Positions 8,055 through 17,440 of a stretch of 64,000 bases of DNA are shown one piece after another. The notes beneath the pieces were generated by a model, which did no database searches, was not told the DNA's origin, and saw nothing but the letters and a program-made list of their open reading frames with translations. This DNA comes from JAOAPY01 sp038237475 (GTDB lineage Bacteria > Acidobacteriota > Blastocatellia > Pyrinomonadales > Pyrinomonadaceae): positions 186,001-250,000 of the forward strand of contig JBBRYS010000005.1 in the NCBI GenBank assembly GCA_038237475.1, in the 5' to 3' direction. A program made the translations under genes and the position numbers. How positions within the stretch are numbered: the first letter of the stretch is position 1; each line of letters starts with the position of its first letter.

Positions 8055-9455
8055 ATGCCCCAACCTTTATTCGCAGCCCTGTTCGACGAAGCTGAGAGCC
8101 GCCCGCTCAGCGTATCCGAACTGACTAATTCGGTGCGCCTCGCCATCGAAGCGCGCTTTGCCTCAATTTGGGTTGAAGGCGAGATTTCAAATTTCAAAGC
8201 ACATTCATCCGGCCACTGGTACTTCACACTGAAGGATGAAGGGGCGCAACTGCGCGCCAAATGCTTTCGCTCTTCCAATACTCGGATTCGTTTTCGTCCG
8301 CAGGACGGTCTGCGCGTCAGGGCTCGCGGGCGCTTGAGTGTTTACGCGCCGCGTGGCGAGTATGAACTGGTCGTTGAGTCACTCGATCCGGTGGGGGCCG
8401 GCGCTTTGCGGATCGCGTTTGAGCAGTTGCGCGACCGCCTAAAGGCCGAGGGCCTGTTTGCACCCGAACTGAAGCGTCCCCTGCCAATTTTTCCTCGCCG
8501 CGTGGGTGTAATAACTTCGCCTACTGGCGCAGCGATACGCGACATTCTCAACGTCATCTCGCGACGGACGCGCACCGTTCACGTGCTGTTTACGCCGGCG
8601 CGCGTGCAGGGAGAAGGCGCAGGCCGCGAAGTTGCACGGGCGATTCGTTTCATCAATCAGCACCACCAGCGTGCGCTGGCTGAGGGCCGGCCGCAGGATG
8701 CGCTTGACGTTCTGATCGTGGGACGTGGCGGAGGTTCGACTGAGGATCTCTGGGCTTTCAATGAAGAGGAAGTAGCGCGTGCCATACGGAGTTCGGCGAT
8801 TCCCGTCATCTCCGCGGTGGGCCACGAGACTGATTTCACGATTGCCGATTTTGCCGCCGACCTGCGCGCGGCCACTCCGTCTGCAGCCGCCGAACTGGTC
8901 GCGGCCCACGAAGGTGAGCTCTGTACCAGGCTCGCAGACCTGCAACGCAATTTGGAGCGGCTGATGCGCTACAGGATTATTGGTGCTCGCACCCGTGTGC
9001 AGGAGAACGCGCTGTCACATGTGTTCGACGAAGTGCGTAGCACGCTGAGGGCTGCTCGCCGGGATACGGATCAGGCGACTCATGATTTACAAACACTGGT
9101 CAGCGTTTTGTTTCAGAATGCGCAGCGCTGCGCCGACCACGTCATGCATCGACTCGAGCCGGCCCAATTGCTCGAGCGGCTCGCGAAAGCACGCGCGCGG
9201 CTTGACTCGGCTTATACTGGTTGCCAGGCGGCTACTGCTGCAGGACTGGAGTCAGCGAAACAGCGACTGGGTTTAGCTGCTGCTTCGCTCGACGCGCTTT
9301 CGCCGTTGGCGGTGCTGCAGCGTGGGTATGCTATCGCCCAGGATGAAAGCGGCCAACTGGTGCGCAACGCTCAAGCGGTTGCTTCCGGCGAGTTAGTGCG
9401 CGTGCGTTTGGCTAAAGGAAAGTTAAACTGTCGCGTCGAAGGCGTGGAGGAATAA
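8055..9455 (+). CDS. xseA: Exodeoxyribonuclease VII large subunit
   Basis: 466 residues, close to the usual 400-460. XseA is the catalytic subunit of ExoVII, which degrades single-stranded DNA from both ends with several XseB subunits. An N-terminal OB-fold (about 18-110, with WVEGEISNFKAHSSGHWYFTLKD) precedes the catalytic domain with PRRVGVITSPTGAAIRDI, the GRGGGSTEDLWAFNEE block and SAVGHETDFT. The C-terminal third is helical and coiled-coil-like. No ribosome binding site is visible before the ATG; the heptad tract lies there instead. It heads the operon xseA - membrane protein - xseB - ispA. Confidence 0.95.
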   Translation: MPQPLFAALFDEAESRPLSVSELTNSVRLAIEARFASIWVEGEISNFKAHSSGHWYFTLKDEGAQLRAKCFRSSNTRIRFRPQDGLRVRARGRLSVYAPRGEYELVVESLDPVGAGALRIAFEQLRDRLKAEGLFAPELKRPLPIFPRRVGVITSPTGAAIRDILNVISRRTRTVHVLFTPARVQGEGAGREVARAIRFINQHHQRALAEGRPQDALDVLIVGRGGGSTEDLWAFNEEEVARAIRSSAIPVISAVGHETDFTIADFAADLRAATPSAAAELVAAHEGELCTRLADLQRNLERLMRYRIIGARTRVQENALSHVFDEVRSTLRAARRDTDQATHDLQTLVSVLFQNAQRCADHVMHRLEPAQLLERLAKARARLDSAYTGCQAATAAGLESAKQRLGLAAASLDALSPLAVLQRGYAIAQDESGQLVRNAQAVASGELVRVRLAKGKLNCRVEGVEE

Positions 9456-9456
9456 A

Positions 9457-10242
9457 TTGCCGGCTAACGGAAATCAGCCCAACGACGGTTCACGGCGCCG
9501 CATCGTGATCGCCCTGGGCGACCAATCATCGGGTACTGCGGAGGGCACCAGGAGTGGTCGCTCGAGCCGGCCGGCAAAAGGACGCGCAGGTAGAATCCTG
9601 AAAGTGCTGGGACTACTTCTGATTGTCTTCGCATTGCTGGCAGCCGGCGGCCTTTACTTCGGGTGGCAGCATTACAAGACAACTCCGTCTTATTCGCTCG
9701 CGTTGCTGGTTGATGGCGCTCAGCGCAATGACCTGACCACGGTGGACTCAATTATCGATACCGACAAAGTGGTCGAGAATTTTGCCGGCGAGATCACTGA
9801 CCAGGCGGTGGGACGGTATGGTCCACTCGGCACGGCTGTCCGGCAGCAGATCGAATCGCTGACACCCAGGCTGATGCCGGCCATCAAGCAAACCACGCAA
9901 GCGGCACTTGTCGCCCGAGTCAAAGAAATTTCCCAGCAGGCAAACCAAAAACCGTTTATTCTGATCGCACTTGCGGTCCCCTATTTTGTGAACGTCGACG
10001 TGAGCGGAGATACGGCCAAGGCCATAGCTGTCGTTGGTGGCCAACGAGTAGAACTGGGCCTCGCCCGGGCCGGAGAGAGATGGAAAGTTGTCGCTATGAA
10101 AGACGATGCTCTCGTACAAAAGGCCATCGATCAGGTGATCAAAAGCCTGCCTGTTATCGGACTGGATAGCGAAAAGAAAGCGCCCCAAACACGCCGCAAT
10201 CGCAGGCTGCTGCCGGCGCTGCCTGAGATCAAGCTGCAATAG
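9457..10242 (+). CDS. Single-pass membrane protein between xseA and xseB (DUF2939-like)
   Basis: 261 residues: a basic, disordered N-terminus (about 1-45), one membrane segment (VLGLLLIVFALLAAGGLYFG) and an extracytoplasmic domain of about 190 residues. The opening of that domain, with SYSLALLVDGAQRNDLTTVDSIID, resembles DUF2939 (A-x-x-x-gD and DxxxV pattern), but I am unsure. The start is TTG at 9457, fixed by GGAGG (9446-9450) and only 1 bp after the xseA stop, so translation is coupled. Splitting xseA from xseB is unusual; a link to ExoVII is not evident from the sequence. Confidence 0.7.
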   Translation: MPANGNQPNDGSRRRIVIALGDQSSGTAEGTRSGRSSRPAKGRAGRILKVLGLLLIVFALLAAGGLYFGWQHYKTTPSYSLALLVDGAQRNDLTTVDSIIDTDKVVENFAGEITDQAVGRYGPLGTAVRQQIESLTPRLMPAIKQTTQAALVARVKEISQQANQKPFILIALAVPYFVNVDVSGDTAKAIAVVGGQRVELGLARAGERWKVVAMKDDALVQKAIDQVIKSLPVIGLDSEKKAPQTRRNRRLLPALPEIKLQ

Positions 10243-10278
10243 CGATGCTATGGTCTGGTCCAGAGGCTTTGAAGAAAT

Positions 10279-10557
10279 ATGAAGAACAACGAACCTCAGG
10301 TAAAAACTTTTGAGATGTCGCTCGAGGCGCTGGAGGAAATCGTGCACAAGCTTGAGCAGGGTGACCTGGCATTGGAAGAAAGCCTGGGACTGTTTGAACA
10401 GGGCATCCGCCTTTCCCGTGAATGCCAGGAGCGATTGAGCCAGGCTGAACGTCGGATTGAAATACTGTTGCGCGATCAGCAGGGACGCCCAACAGTATCG
10501 GCTTTCGCTGACGACACTCCCGGGACTGCGCTCAACGATGACGATGAACCTTTCTAA
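10279..10557 (+). CDS. xseB: Exodeoxyribonuclease VII small subunit
   Basis: 92 residues. XseB forms the coiled-coil sheath of ExoVII around XseA. It has the classic family signature: FEMSLEALEEIVHKLEQGDL followed by LEESLGLFEQGIRLSRECQERL. An acidic tail of about 25 residues follows (DDTPGTALNDDDEPF). Its end overlaps the start of the prenyltransferase gene by about 20 bp. Confidence 0.93.
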   Translation: MKNNEPQVKTFEMSLEALEEIVHKLEQGDLALEESLGLFEQGIRLSRECQERLSQAERRIEILLRDQQGRPTVSAFADDTPGTALNDDDEPF

Positions 10558-11461
10558 ACGCCCCGCCAAAGTGTCAAACGATCTCCAGGATTTTCTGGCG
10601 CAGTGCAGCCTCGACGTTGAGGCGGCTTTGGAACGTCTCCTGCCCGCCGCCACAACTGTTCCTCTCAAGGTCCATGAGGCCATGCGCTGGAGCGTGTTTG
10701 GCGGGGGCAAGCGCTTACGTCCGGCATTATTACTAGCGGTCGGCCAAGCGTTCTCAGCTCCGGCAGATCATCTGCTGGCAAGTGTCTGCGCGCTCGAGAT
10801 GATTCACACCTACTCACTCATTCACGACGATCTACCAGCGATGGATGACGATGAACTGCGGCGCGGACGTGAGACTTGTCATGTGCGCTTTGACGAGGCC
10901 ACTGCAATCCTCGCCGGAGACGCCTTACAGACGCTCGCTTTCCAAACAATCGCTGAAGACGAGCAACTGCCGGCCGCGGCTCGAGTCCGCATTATCAGTG
11001 AAATTGCGCGCGGCGCGGGAACGCCCTACGGGATGGTGGCCGGACAGGCTTGCGATCTGGATGCCGAATCGAAAGCTGTTAGTGGTGCTGAACTGGCATC
11101 TATCCACGCCCTTAAAACCGGGGCGCTGATCGTCGCAGCCGCGCGTTGCGGAGCAATCATCGGGAATGCCGGAGACACTGAATTGTCGGCGATCACCGAC
11201 TATGGGGCGCGCCTTGGTTTGTTATTTCAGATCACGGACGATTTGCTGGATGTCACGGCAACGGCCGATGTCCTGGGCAAGACTCCGGGAAAAGATGCGC
11301 GCGCGAACAAGGCCACCTACCCCGCACTCTACGGAATTGAAGCAACGCGGCGGCAAGCGATCCAAATCCACGAACAAGCCCGGGCGAGTCTGCAGTCACT
11401 CAATAGATCGACCGAGCTACTGCATTCAATTGCAGATTACACTTTGCATCGGAGTTCCTGA
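10538..11461 (+). CDS. ispA: Farnesyl/geranyl diphosphate synthase (IspA family)
   Basis: 307 residues. Trans-isoprenyl diphosphate synthase that condenses isopentenyl diphosphate onto allylic diphosphates. The first aspartate-rich motif is DDLPAMDDD, with two extra residues between the aspartates as in bacterial IspA, and the second is ITDDLLD. GGKRLRP, HTYSLIHDD and GQACDLD are also family-typical. ATGs at 10538 and 10544 both overlap the end of xseB; I give the first. The xseB-ispA order is the conserved one in many bacteria. A second synthase (crtE) in the carotenoid operon suggests this one serves general isoprenoid supply. Confidence 0.9.
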   Translation: MTMNLSKRPAKVSNDLQDFLAQCSLDVEAALERLLPAATTVPLKVHEAMRWSVFGGGKRLRPALLLAVGQAFSAPADHLLASVCALEMIHTYSLIHDDLPAMDDDELRRGRETCHVRFDEATAILAGDALQTLAFQTIAEDEQLPAAARVRIISEIARGAGTPYGMVAGQACDLDAESKAVSGAELASIHALKTGALIVAAARCGAIIGNAGDTELSAITDYGARLGLLFQITDDLLDVTATADVLGKTPGKDARANKATYPALYGIEATRRQAIQIHEQARASLQSLNRSTELLHSIADYTLHRSS

Positions 11462-11510
11462 CGAGCGCCTTGTCTGAATTCCTTGCAACTAAGCGCGGAG
11501 ACAGGCGTTA

Positions 11511-11572
11511 AGAGTTACCGCCTTCAGGCGGGCTTTTCCAACACTCAAAAGCCCGCCTGAAGGCGGTACTCT
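11511..11572. repeat. Long palindromic repeat, probable bidirectional terminator
   Basis: A 26-bp inverted repeat with one bulged T (arms 11511-11537 and 11547-11572, 9-nt loop) built on ACCGCCTTCAGGCGGGCTTTT. It separates ispA and the convergent phosphatase gene and reaches into the latter's stop codon. The same core recurs at 30540-30619, so this is a dispersed repeat that has been placed where a terminator is needed. Confidence 0.75.
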
Positions 11573-12368
11573 AAACACCTCCAATGCCGGCGCGCTTTTG
11601 CATAGCTTTGAGTGCTTCGGGGATGAACGAGGTGATGTGGTGAGTTTCTTCGCGGCCATCAGCAAAGGTCTGGTACAAAGTGAAGTCCGGCAGTGAAAGA
11701 CAGCTGAGCGGCGACTGATGGTTGTAGCCGCTGTCGATTCCGACAGCGCTGTTGGCGATGTAGATCCCATGCCGCCCCAAACGACCGCGCAATGGCAAAA
11801 AGGCTGTCGGCGTATGACCGAACACACACGGCTTGCCACGATAGTTCTTGTAAAACTCCATGTCCCGCATCCAGAGCAAAGACTGCGGCCGGCTATCGCG
11901 CGGGTGTTTACCCTGGTCCAATCCCGCATGCACATAAAAGGCATATTCGTCTTCGTGATAAAAGGGGAGATCGCGGAAAAAAGCGAGATGCTCGGCGGGC
12001 ACGCTGGCAGCAATGAGGCGGCGCGCTTCATCAAGCTCCGTTTCAGTGCGGGCAGACAGCAGTCGACCGGTGTATTGCTCGTAAGTGCGTTCGCCGCCAG
12101 TTACCGGAGACACCCAGATATCAGCCGAGCCGTCGACGAAATCCAGCAACATCTGCTCATGATTGCCGCGCAGGCAGATAACGCGTTCGGGATTACCGCG
12201 ACAAAGATTGAAGACCTGCTGGACACAACCGGGCGCGTCGAAACCGCGGTCAATCAGATCGCCGAGAAAGATCAGTTTATCGGCAGAGGGATCCCGGGGC
12301 AGCAGGTCCAGGAGGTTAGTAAATTGTGCGTTGCGCCCGTGAATGTCTCCGACAACGAAGGTCTTCAT
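11571..12368 (-). CDS. PPP-family metallophosphatase (bacterial Ser/Thr phosphatase type)
   Basis: 265 residues with the metal-binding motifs of the phosphoprotein phosphatase superfamily: GDIHG (8-12), GDLIDRG (about 36-42), RGNHEQ (about 66-71) and a later FGHTPT. These hold a two-metal centre that hydrolyses phosphoesters. Related bacterial proteins include PrpA/PrpE phosphatases and symmetric diadenosine tetraphosphatases, and sequence alone does not decide between them. The neighbouring gene on the same strand is a Ser/Thr kinase, 125 bp away, so a kinase-phosphatase pair is plausible (inference). Confidence 0.85.
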   Translation of the reverse strand: MKTFVVGDIHGRNAQFTNLLDLLPRDPSADKLIFLGDLIDRGFDAPGCVQQVFNLCRGNPERVICLRGNHEQMLLDFVDGSADIWVSPVTGGERTYEQYTGRLLSARTETELDEARRLIAASVPAEHLAFFRDLPFYHEDEYAFYVHAGLDQGKHPRDSRPQSLLWMRDMEFYKNYRGKPCVFGHTPTAFLPLRGRLGRHGIYIANSAVGIDSGYNHQSPLSCLSLPDFTLYQTFADGREETHHITSFIPEALKAMQKRAGIGGV

Positions 12369-12450
12369 ATGTATTACCGTAGCACAGGAGTGGGGTCTGG
12401 GGTCTAGCGGAGGTCGCTCGGAGTAGATCCGACGACAGTGTTCCCTTGGC

Positions 12451-12486
12451 TTTTGAACTTTGAACTTTGCGCTTTGACTGCCTTTA
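12451..12486. repeat. Heptanucleotide tandem repeat (TTTGNNC)
   Basis: Units TTTGAAC, TTTGAAC, TTTGCGC, TTTGACT in series, in the gap between the kinase and phosphatase genes. The same unit recurs inside the hydantoinase A gene at 39094-39123. Confidence 0.65.
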
Positions 12487-12493
12487 CCCTCTG

Positions 12494-14968
12494 TCAGGCG
12501 GCATTGGCACCCGTCTGGCGCAGTTTGAATTCACCTTCCACCAGCTTCATCAGGCGCCGATATTCCGGATTATCCCTGACTGGGTTCCAGTTGGGATCGG
12601 AAGCGAACCAGGGATAGTTCTCGTTACCCAACCTGATCGCCGCCTCGAGCCAGTTCACTGCCTGAATCTCTTCGCCCAGAAGCGAATAGGCCGATGCCAG
12701 CCAGTAGGCTATGTCATGATCGGCCGCCGCGACTTCCTGAACTTTCGCGTTTAATAATTCGCGGGCCTCTTCCTGTTTGCCCTGCCCTGCCAAACAGATG
12801 GCCAGGATTGGCCGAATGCCATCCATCCGCGGATGATCCTCGAGCACACTTTCCAGCAAGCGCGTGGCTGAGTCGACCTCGCCACGATAAAAAAGAGTGC
12901 GGGCGCGAAAAGTTTTGATTAGCGGATGACTGGGTTCCATCGCAGCGCCCTCGTCAAGCTCACTCAGCGAGTCTTCCCAACGCCCCTGATACATGTAAAT
13001 GCGCGCGCGATTATAGCTGGCTACGACGCGTTCCGCCGGGTTCAGGCGTACCATCCGTTCGAAGCTTCGCAAGGCACGTTCGTAGTCGCCATCCAGACGC
13101 GCGAGCACGCCGCGCACAAAGTGCACTCCGACATCATTCGGATACTCATAACGCAACCGCTCAACTTCGGCACGCGCTTCGGTTTTCTGATTTCGCGAAA
13201 GATAGATGAAGACCATGTGCATGCGCGCTTCGAGGAGTCGTGGCTCAAGAGCCAGGGCACGGTCAAAGGCGGCTTCGGCAATTTCGTGGTCGCCGGACTC
13301 TCCCAGTCCCTTGAGCACACGATTCACATAGCAGCCGCCGAGCGCCGAATAGGCGAGTGCAAATCTTTCGTCAAGTTCGATGGCCTTCTCAAAGTGGCCG
13401 ATGGCTGCATCCACGTGCTCGTGTGCAACCGTGTGGTAAATAAACCGCCCCATGCAATCGCGACCGCGCAGGTATTCTTCGGCTGCGGCAGGATTGGCAG
13501 ACAAGCCTTTCGCCAGCTCGTCTTTTTCATCGGGACTAAGCTCGAGACGGAGACCGTCGACGATGTGCTGCACGATCGCGTCCTGCACCGCGATGATGTC
13601 GCCCGCATCGGCATCGATGCGATCGCTCCAGAGAATCTCGCTGGTCCGAACGTCGAGCAACTGCGCCGTCACGCGGATGTGCTGGCCCGAGCGGATGAAG
13701 GAAGCGGTCAGGATCGCGCTCACACTCAACTGCCTGCCAATTTCCAGGGGATCATCCTGCTGCTTTTGGAACTTAACAATGGCGGAAGAGGGACGGACGA
13801 TTAAAGAGCGAACGTGGGCGAGTTCAGTAATGACAGCGTCAGCCAGCGAGAATTCATAAAAGTTCATTTCCGGATCGTCGTTGAGGTTTTTGAAGGGGAG
13901 GATGGCCACACTGGTGCGCGCTTTATCACCTACGCTGGTTGAGGGCGTTTCGTGCGCTTCCGGAGGCTGATGACTACTGACAGAAGGCGGCGGGCCCGCT
14001 GACTCTCCGCCGGTGATCGATTTGAACCAGCGCAGGGCGCGCGCCATCGGACCTTGTGAATTCAAGTGCCGCGGGGCCACCATGGCAGCAGTCTGATCAA
14101 ACTGTGAAACTGTGGGCGAGCGAATCTGACTCAGCACCACCTTCAGTTCGTCACGAAGTTCCCCAACCTTTTGATAGCGATCGCGTGGATCCTTGGCCAG
14201 CGTCCGATCCAGGATCTGTTGCAGACGCGGCGGGGTGAAACCAGGACGCGCTTCAGTCAGTGGCACCGGCGTGTCATGGAGCACGGCGTGCCGGACGTCG
14301 ACGGCAGTCTTGCCGCGAAAGGGCCACAACCCGGTTAACATTTCGTAGAGCAGGACCCCGGTAGAAAAAATATCTGCGCGCGAGTCAACCCGGTCGCCGC
14401 GTGCCTGCTCCGGCGCCGCATAGGTGGCGGTACCATACGGCACACCGACCTCGGTCAGTTCTGTCTGATGAATTCCGGAGGTGCGCGCTGCGTCTTCATC
14501 CAGCAGCTTCGCGAGACCAAAATCAAGCACCTTCGCCTGACCGGTGTCGCTTACCATCACATTACCGGCCTTGATATCGCGATGAATAATGCCGCGCGCG
14601 TGGGCTGCTGTTAGTGCCTCAGTTACCTGGATGGTTATTGAGAGTGCGCTCTCGAGCTCCAGGGGCCGTCCAGCCACCAGTTCGCGCACATTGCGGCCCT
14701 CGAGATATTGCATGGCAATAAAGTTGATGCCATTAATTTTATTGAGATCGAAGATTGTGCAGATGTTGGGATGATCGAGTGCGGAAGCGAGCTTGGCTTC
14801 CCGTTCGAAGCGTTTGAGGTTGGCTTCTCTGGCGGTTAATTCGGCAGGCAGGACCTTGATGACAACGGTGCGGCCCAGCTTGTTGTCGAGCGCCTTGTAA
14901 ACAGTCCCCTGTCCGCCCGCACCGAGCTTGTCGAGGATCCGATAATTTCCCAACGTGCTTCCAATCAT
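12494..14968 (-). CDS. Ser/Thr protein kinase with TolB-like and TPR regions
   Basis: 824 residues. The N-terminal Hanks-type kinase (about 8-270) has the glycine loop LGAGGQGTVYKA, catalytic lysine in VVIKVL, HRDIKAGN, DFGLAK and the APEQ segment, so it should be active. After a linker, residues about 350-480 match the FlgO/TolB N-terminal-like domain (TSVAILPFKNLNDDPE, then VRPSSAIVKF), which is common after kinases and adenylate cyclases in Acidobacteria. The last 330 residues are TPR repeats. No membrane segment is seen, so it is cytoplasmic. ATG at 14968 is used; GTG at 14971 is equally possible. Lies upstream of the PPP phosphatase. Confidence 0.92.
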   Translation of the reverse strand: MIGSTLGNYRILDKLGAGGQGTVYKALDNKLGRTVVIKVLPAELTAREANLKRFEREAKLASALDHPNICTIFDLNKINGINFIAMQYLEGRNVRELVAGRPLELESALSITIQVTEALTAAHARGIIHRDIKAGNVMVSDTGQAKVLDFGLAKLLDEDAARTSGIHQTELTEVGVPYGTATYAAPEQARGDRVDSRADIFSTGVLLYEMLTGLWPFRGKTAVDVRHAVLHDTPVPLTEARPGFTPPRLQQILDRTLAKDPRDRYQKVGELRDELKVVLSQIRSPTVSQFDQTAAMVAPRHLNSQGPMARALRWFKSITGGESAGPPPSVSSHQPPEAHETPSTSVGDKARTSVAILPFKNLNDDPEMNFYEFSLADAVITELAHVRSLIVRPSSAIVKFQKQQDDPLEIGRQLSVSAILTASFIRSGQHIRVTAQLLDVRTSEILWSDRIDADAGDIIAVQDAIVQHIVDGLRLELSPDEKDELAKGLSANPAAAEEYLRGRDCMGRFIYHTVAHEHVDAAIGHFEKAIELDERFALAYSALGGCYVNRVLKGLGESGDHEIAEAAFDRALALEPRLLEARMHMVFIYLSRNQKTEARAEVERLRYEYPNDVGVHFVRGVLARLDGDYERALRSFERMVRLNPAERVVASYNRARIYMYQGRWEDSLSELDEGAAMEPSHPLIKTFRARTLFYRGEVDSATRLLESVLEDHPRMDGIRPILAICLAGQGKQEEARELLNAKVQEVAAADHDIAYWLASAYSLLGEEIQAVNWLEAAIRLGNENYPWFASDPNWNPVRDNPEYRRLMKLVEGEFKLRQTGANAA

Positions 14969-15030
14969 CACTTTCGTTGACGGCTCTATTTAACTCCCAA
15001 TAGAGTCGAATCGCAACGCTTGGATGCTCT

Positions 15031-15086
15031 CAGCCTGCGAAGCCGGCGACAGCGTAAAGCCTGGGGCGTGAGCCCCAGGCTTGAAG
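15031..15086. repeat. Dispersed repeat family 1, copy A
   Basis: Reads CAGCCTGCGAAGCCGGCGAC, then AGCGTAAAGCCTGGGGCGTG, then AGCCCCAGGCTTGAAG. It contains a hairpin (CCTGGGGC / GCCCCAGG). Other copies lie at 42121, 58396, 60727, 63014 and 63169. It is in the gap between the kinase and the oligopeptidase gene. Confidence 0.7.
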
Positions 15087-15169
15087 CATAATAACTATTA
15101 GAGACCGCAAGGCGCGTTGGCGTGACCCGATGCCGTCCCACCAGGGGTTGGCCATAAAGTCCCACGGGC

Positions 15170-17311
15170 TCAGCCCGCCAGCCCCATCTGCCAAAGCATG
15201 AAAGCATATTCAAAAGCGGTCTCCTTCAGCGCGTCATAGCGTCCCGACGAACCTCCGTGACCGGCGCCAAAGTTCACCTTTAATAACAGTGGATTCTGGT
15301 CCGTCTTCATGTCCCGCAGCTTGGCCACAAACTTCGCGCCCTCCCAGTAGGGCACCTGACTATCGTTATAGGAAACTTTCACCAGCATCGTCGGGTAGTC
15401 CATCTTCCTGATGTTGTCATAAGGCGAATAAGTCTTCATGTAGTCGTAGGCGGGCTTCTCGGCCGGATTTCCCCATTCGATAAATTCGCTCGTGGTCAAG
15501 GGCAGAGAAGCGTCGAGCATCGTATTGATGACGTCGACAAACGGGACCTGCGCAATCACGGCCTTGAACAGGTCCGGGCGCATGTTTGCGACCGCGCCGA
15601 CCAGCAGACCCCCGGCACTGCCGCCCTCAATCACCATCCGATCCTTCGAGGTATATTTCTCTTTAACCAGGTGTTCGCCGCAGGCAATGAAATCCGTAAA
15701 GGTCGTGATCTTCTTCATCATGCGACCCTGATCGCGCCACTCTTCGCCCAACTCGCCGCCACCGCGAATATGCCCGATCACAAAAATCACGCCGCGATCC
15801 AATAAGGCCAGACGGCTCGCGCTGAAAGTCGGCGGTATCGGGTAGCCGTAGGATCCGTAGCCGTAAAGCAGCAGTGGCGCCGAGCCATCCAACTTCACGT
15901 TCCGACGATAAACAACCGACATCGGAACTTTCGTGCCGTCACTGGCGGTGGCAAATAGTCGTTCTGCCTTGTAGTTCGCTTTATCAAAGCCACCGGGTAC
16001 TTCGTTCTGCTTCTTCAGCGTGGCCTTTTCCGTGTTCATGTCGTACTCAAACACCGACGAAGGCGTCACCAAAGACTGGTAGTTGTAGCGCAGCACACGG
16101 GTGTTGAACTCACGGTTGTTGCTGGTACTAGCTGAATATACGGGTTCGGGAAATTCGATCCGGTGGCGCCGCTTGGTCTTCAAGTCGACGATTTCGATCT
16201 GCTCGAGGCCGTTCTCCCATTCGTTCAAAACTGCATGCCCGGCAAACAGATTTACATCGTCGACTTTGACGCGCGGTCGGTGCGCAATGAATTCCCGCCA
16301 ATTCTTTTCCGAAGGATCGGCCACGGGCGCGGTGACCACGCGAAAATTCTTGGCGCCCTTATTCGTGCGAATGTAAAAGAGATCCCCACGATGATCCACG
16401 TCGTACTCATGCTCGGGCTGTCGCGCCAGAATGGTTTTCAACTCTGCCTGAGGATTGCTCGCCGGCAACCAGCGTACTTCGGAGGAGGTCTTGCTGGCTG
16501 CCTGGAGCAGGATGACCGCCTTGTCTCGCGTGCGGCCGGTACCGAGGTCGAATAGTTCGTCTTTCTCTTCGTAGACTAAATCACTTTTGTCGGTCCCCAG
16601 GACGTGCCGGAAAAACTTGTCACTACGCTTGGTGACCGCATCTTCAGTCACGTAAAACATCGTCTTGTTATCCGCCGCCCAGACTACGTTGTCGACACGT
16701 TCAATCTTTTCCGCGTAAAGCTGGCCGGTTTTCAAATTCTTGATTTGCAGCGTGTACTGGCGATAGCCGGTATTATCAGTCGTGTAGGCGAGCAGATTGC
16801 CGTCGTCACTGGGCGCCATGACGCCGACGCTCATGAATTCCTGCCCCCTGGCCAGTTCGTTCTGGTCCAGGATAATTTCTTCCGCGGCGGTCAGACTCCC
16901 CTGCCGGCGGCAGAAGATTAAGTACTGCTTCCCTTGTTCCGTCCGCGAGTAATAAAAATACCCGCCCTGCCGGTACGGAACATTTTCATCCGTCTGTTTA
17001 ATGTGACTGAGCATCTCCTGGTAAAGCTTTTCCTGCAAAGCTTTGGTCGGCATCATCATTACTTCTGCATATCCGTCTTCGGCCTTGAGATACTTGAGCA
17101 CCTCAGGATTGTTTTTTTCGCGGAGCCAGAAGTAATTGTCTACTAGTTCCTCGCCGTGAATTTTGGTAATTTTGGGTTTCTTTTCGGCCATAGGTGGTTG
17201 GGGTTTTGTCGATCCGCCCTCGGCTCGTACGCGAGCGGCGCTATCAATCGAGAGAATTAACAGAAAGACTACAAAAGATAACAGCAGTAGATGTTTGGGT
17301 TTGACTTTCAC
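15170..17311 (-). CDS. ptrB: Prolyl oligopeptidase family protease, oligopeptidase B type
   Basis: 713 residues, exported by an N-terminal signal (VVFLLILSIDSAARVRA). A seven-bladed propeller region (about 60-430) is followed by the alpha/beta-hydrolase domain with GYGSYG, IRGGGELGEEW, the nucleophile in GGSAGGLL, the acid in SYNDSQVPYWE and the histidine in GAGHGGSSGR. The family cleaves short peptides, and the oligopeptidase B branch prefers basic residues. The propeller limits it to small substrates, so a role in periplasmic peptide turnover is likely. It is not in an obvious operon. Confidence 0.9.
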   Translation of the reverse strand: MKVKPKHLLLLSFVVFLLILSIDSAARVRAEGGSTKPQPPMAEKKPKITKIHGEELVDNYFWLREKNNPEVLKYLKAEDGYAEVMMMPTKALQEKLYQEMLSHIKQTDENVPYRQGGYFYYSRTEQGKQYLIFCRRQGSLTAAEEIILDQNELARGQEFMSVGVMAPSDDGNLLAYTTDNTGYRQYTLQIKNLKTGQLYAEKIERVDNVVWAADNKTMFYVTEDAVTKRSDKFFRHVLGTDKSDLVYEEKDELFDLGTGRTRDKAVILLQAASKTSSEVRWLPASNPQAELKTILARQPEHEYDVDHRGDLFYIRTNKGAKNFRVVTAPVADPSEKNWREFIAHRPRVKVDDVNLFAGHAVLNEWENGLEQIEIVDLKTKRRHRIEFPEPVYSASTSNNREFNTRVLRYNYQSLVTPSSVFEYDMNTEKATLKKQNEVPGGFDKANYKAERLFATASDGTKVPMSVVYRRNVKLDGSAPLLLYGYGSYGYPIPPTFSASRLALLDRGVIFVIGHIRGGGELGEEWRDQGRMMKKITTFTDFIACGEHLVKEKYTSKDRMVIEGGSAGGLLVGAVANMRPDLFKAVIAQVPFVDVINTMLDASLPLTTSEFIEWGNPAEKPAYDYMKTYSPYDNIRKMDYPTMLVKVSYNDSQVPYWEGAKFVAKLRDMKTDQNPLLLKVNFGAGHGGSSGRYDALKETAFEYAFMLWQMGLAG

Positions 17312-17440
17312 TTGGACCTTCCTGAAACAGCTATCGGTTTATCGAGATGTCGCACCTCGAACACAGATGCTTCATCCTGGTTCACTTCACTTCAATGCGG
17401 GGAGTTATTACCGGCGCACGGCCGGTCAGTCATGCACTGT

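Noticed and set aside
10538..11461. ispA as part of the carotenoid pathway
   Set aside because: It is in the xse operon 38 kb away, and the carotenoid operon has its own synthase (48992-49939).
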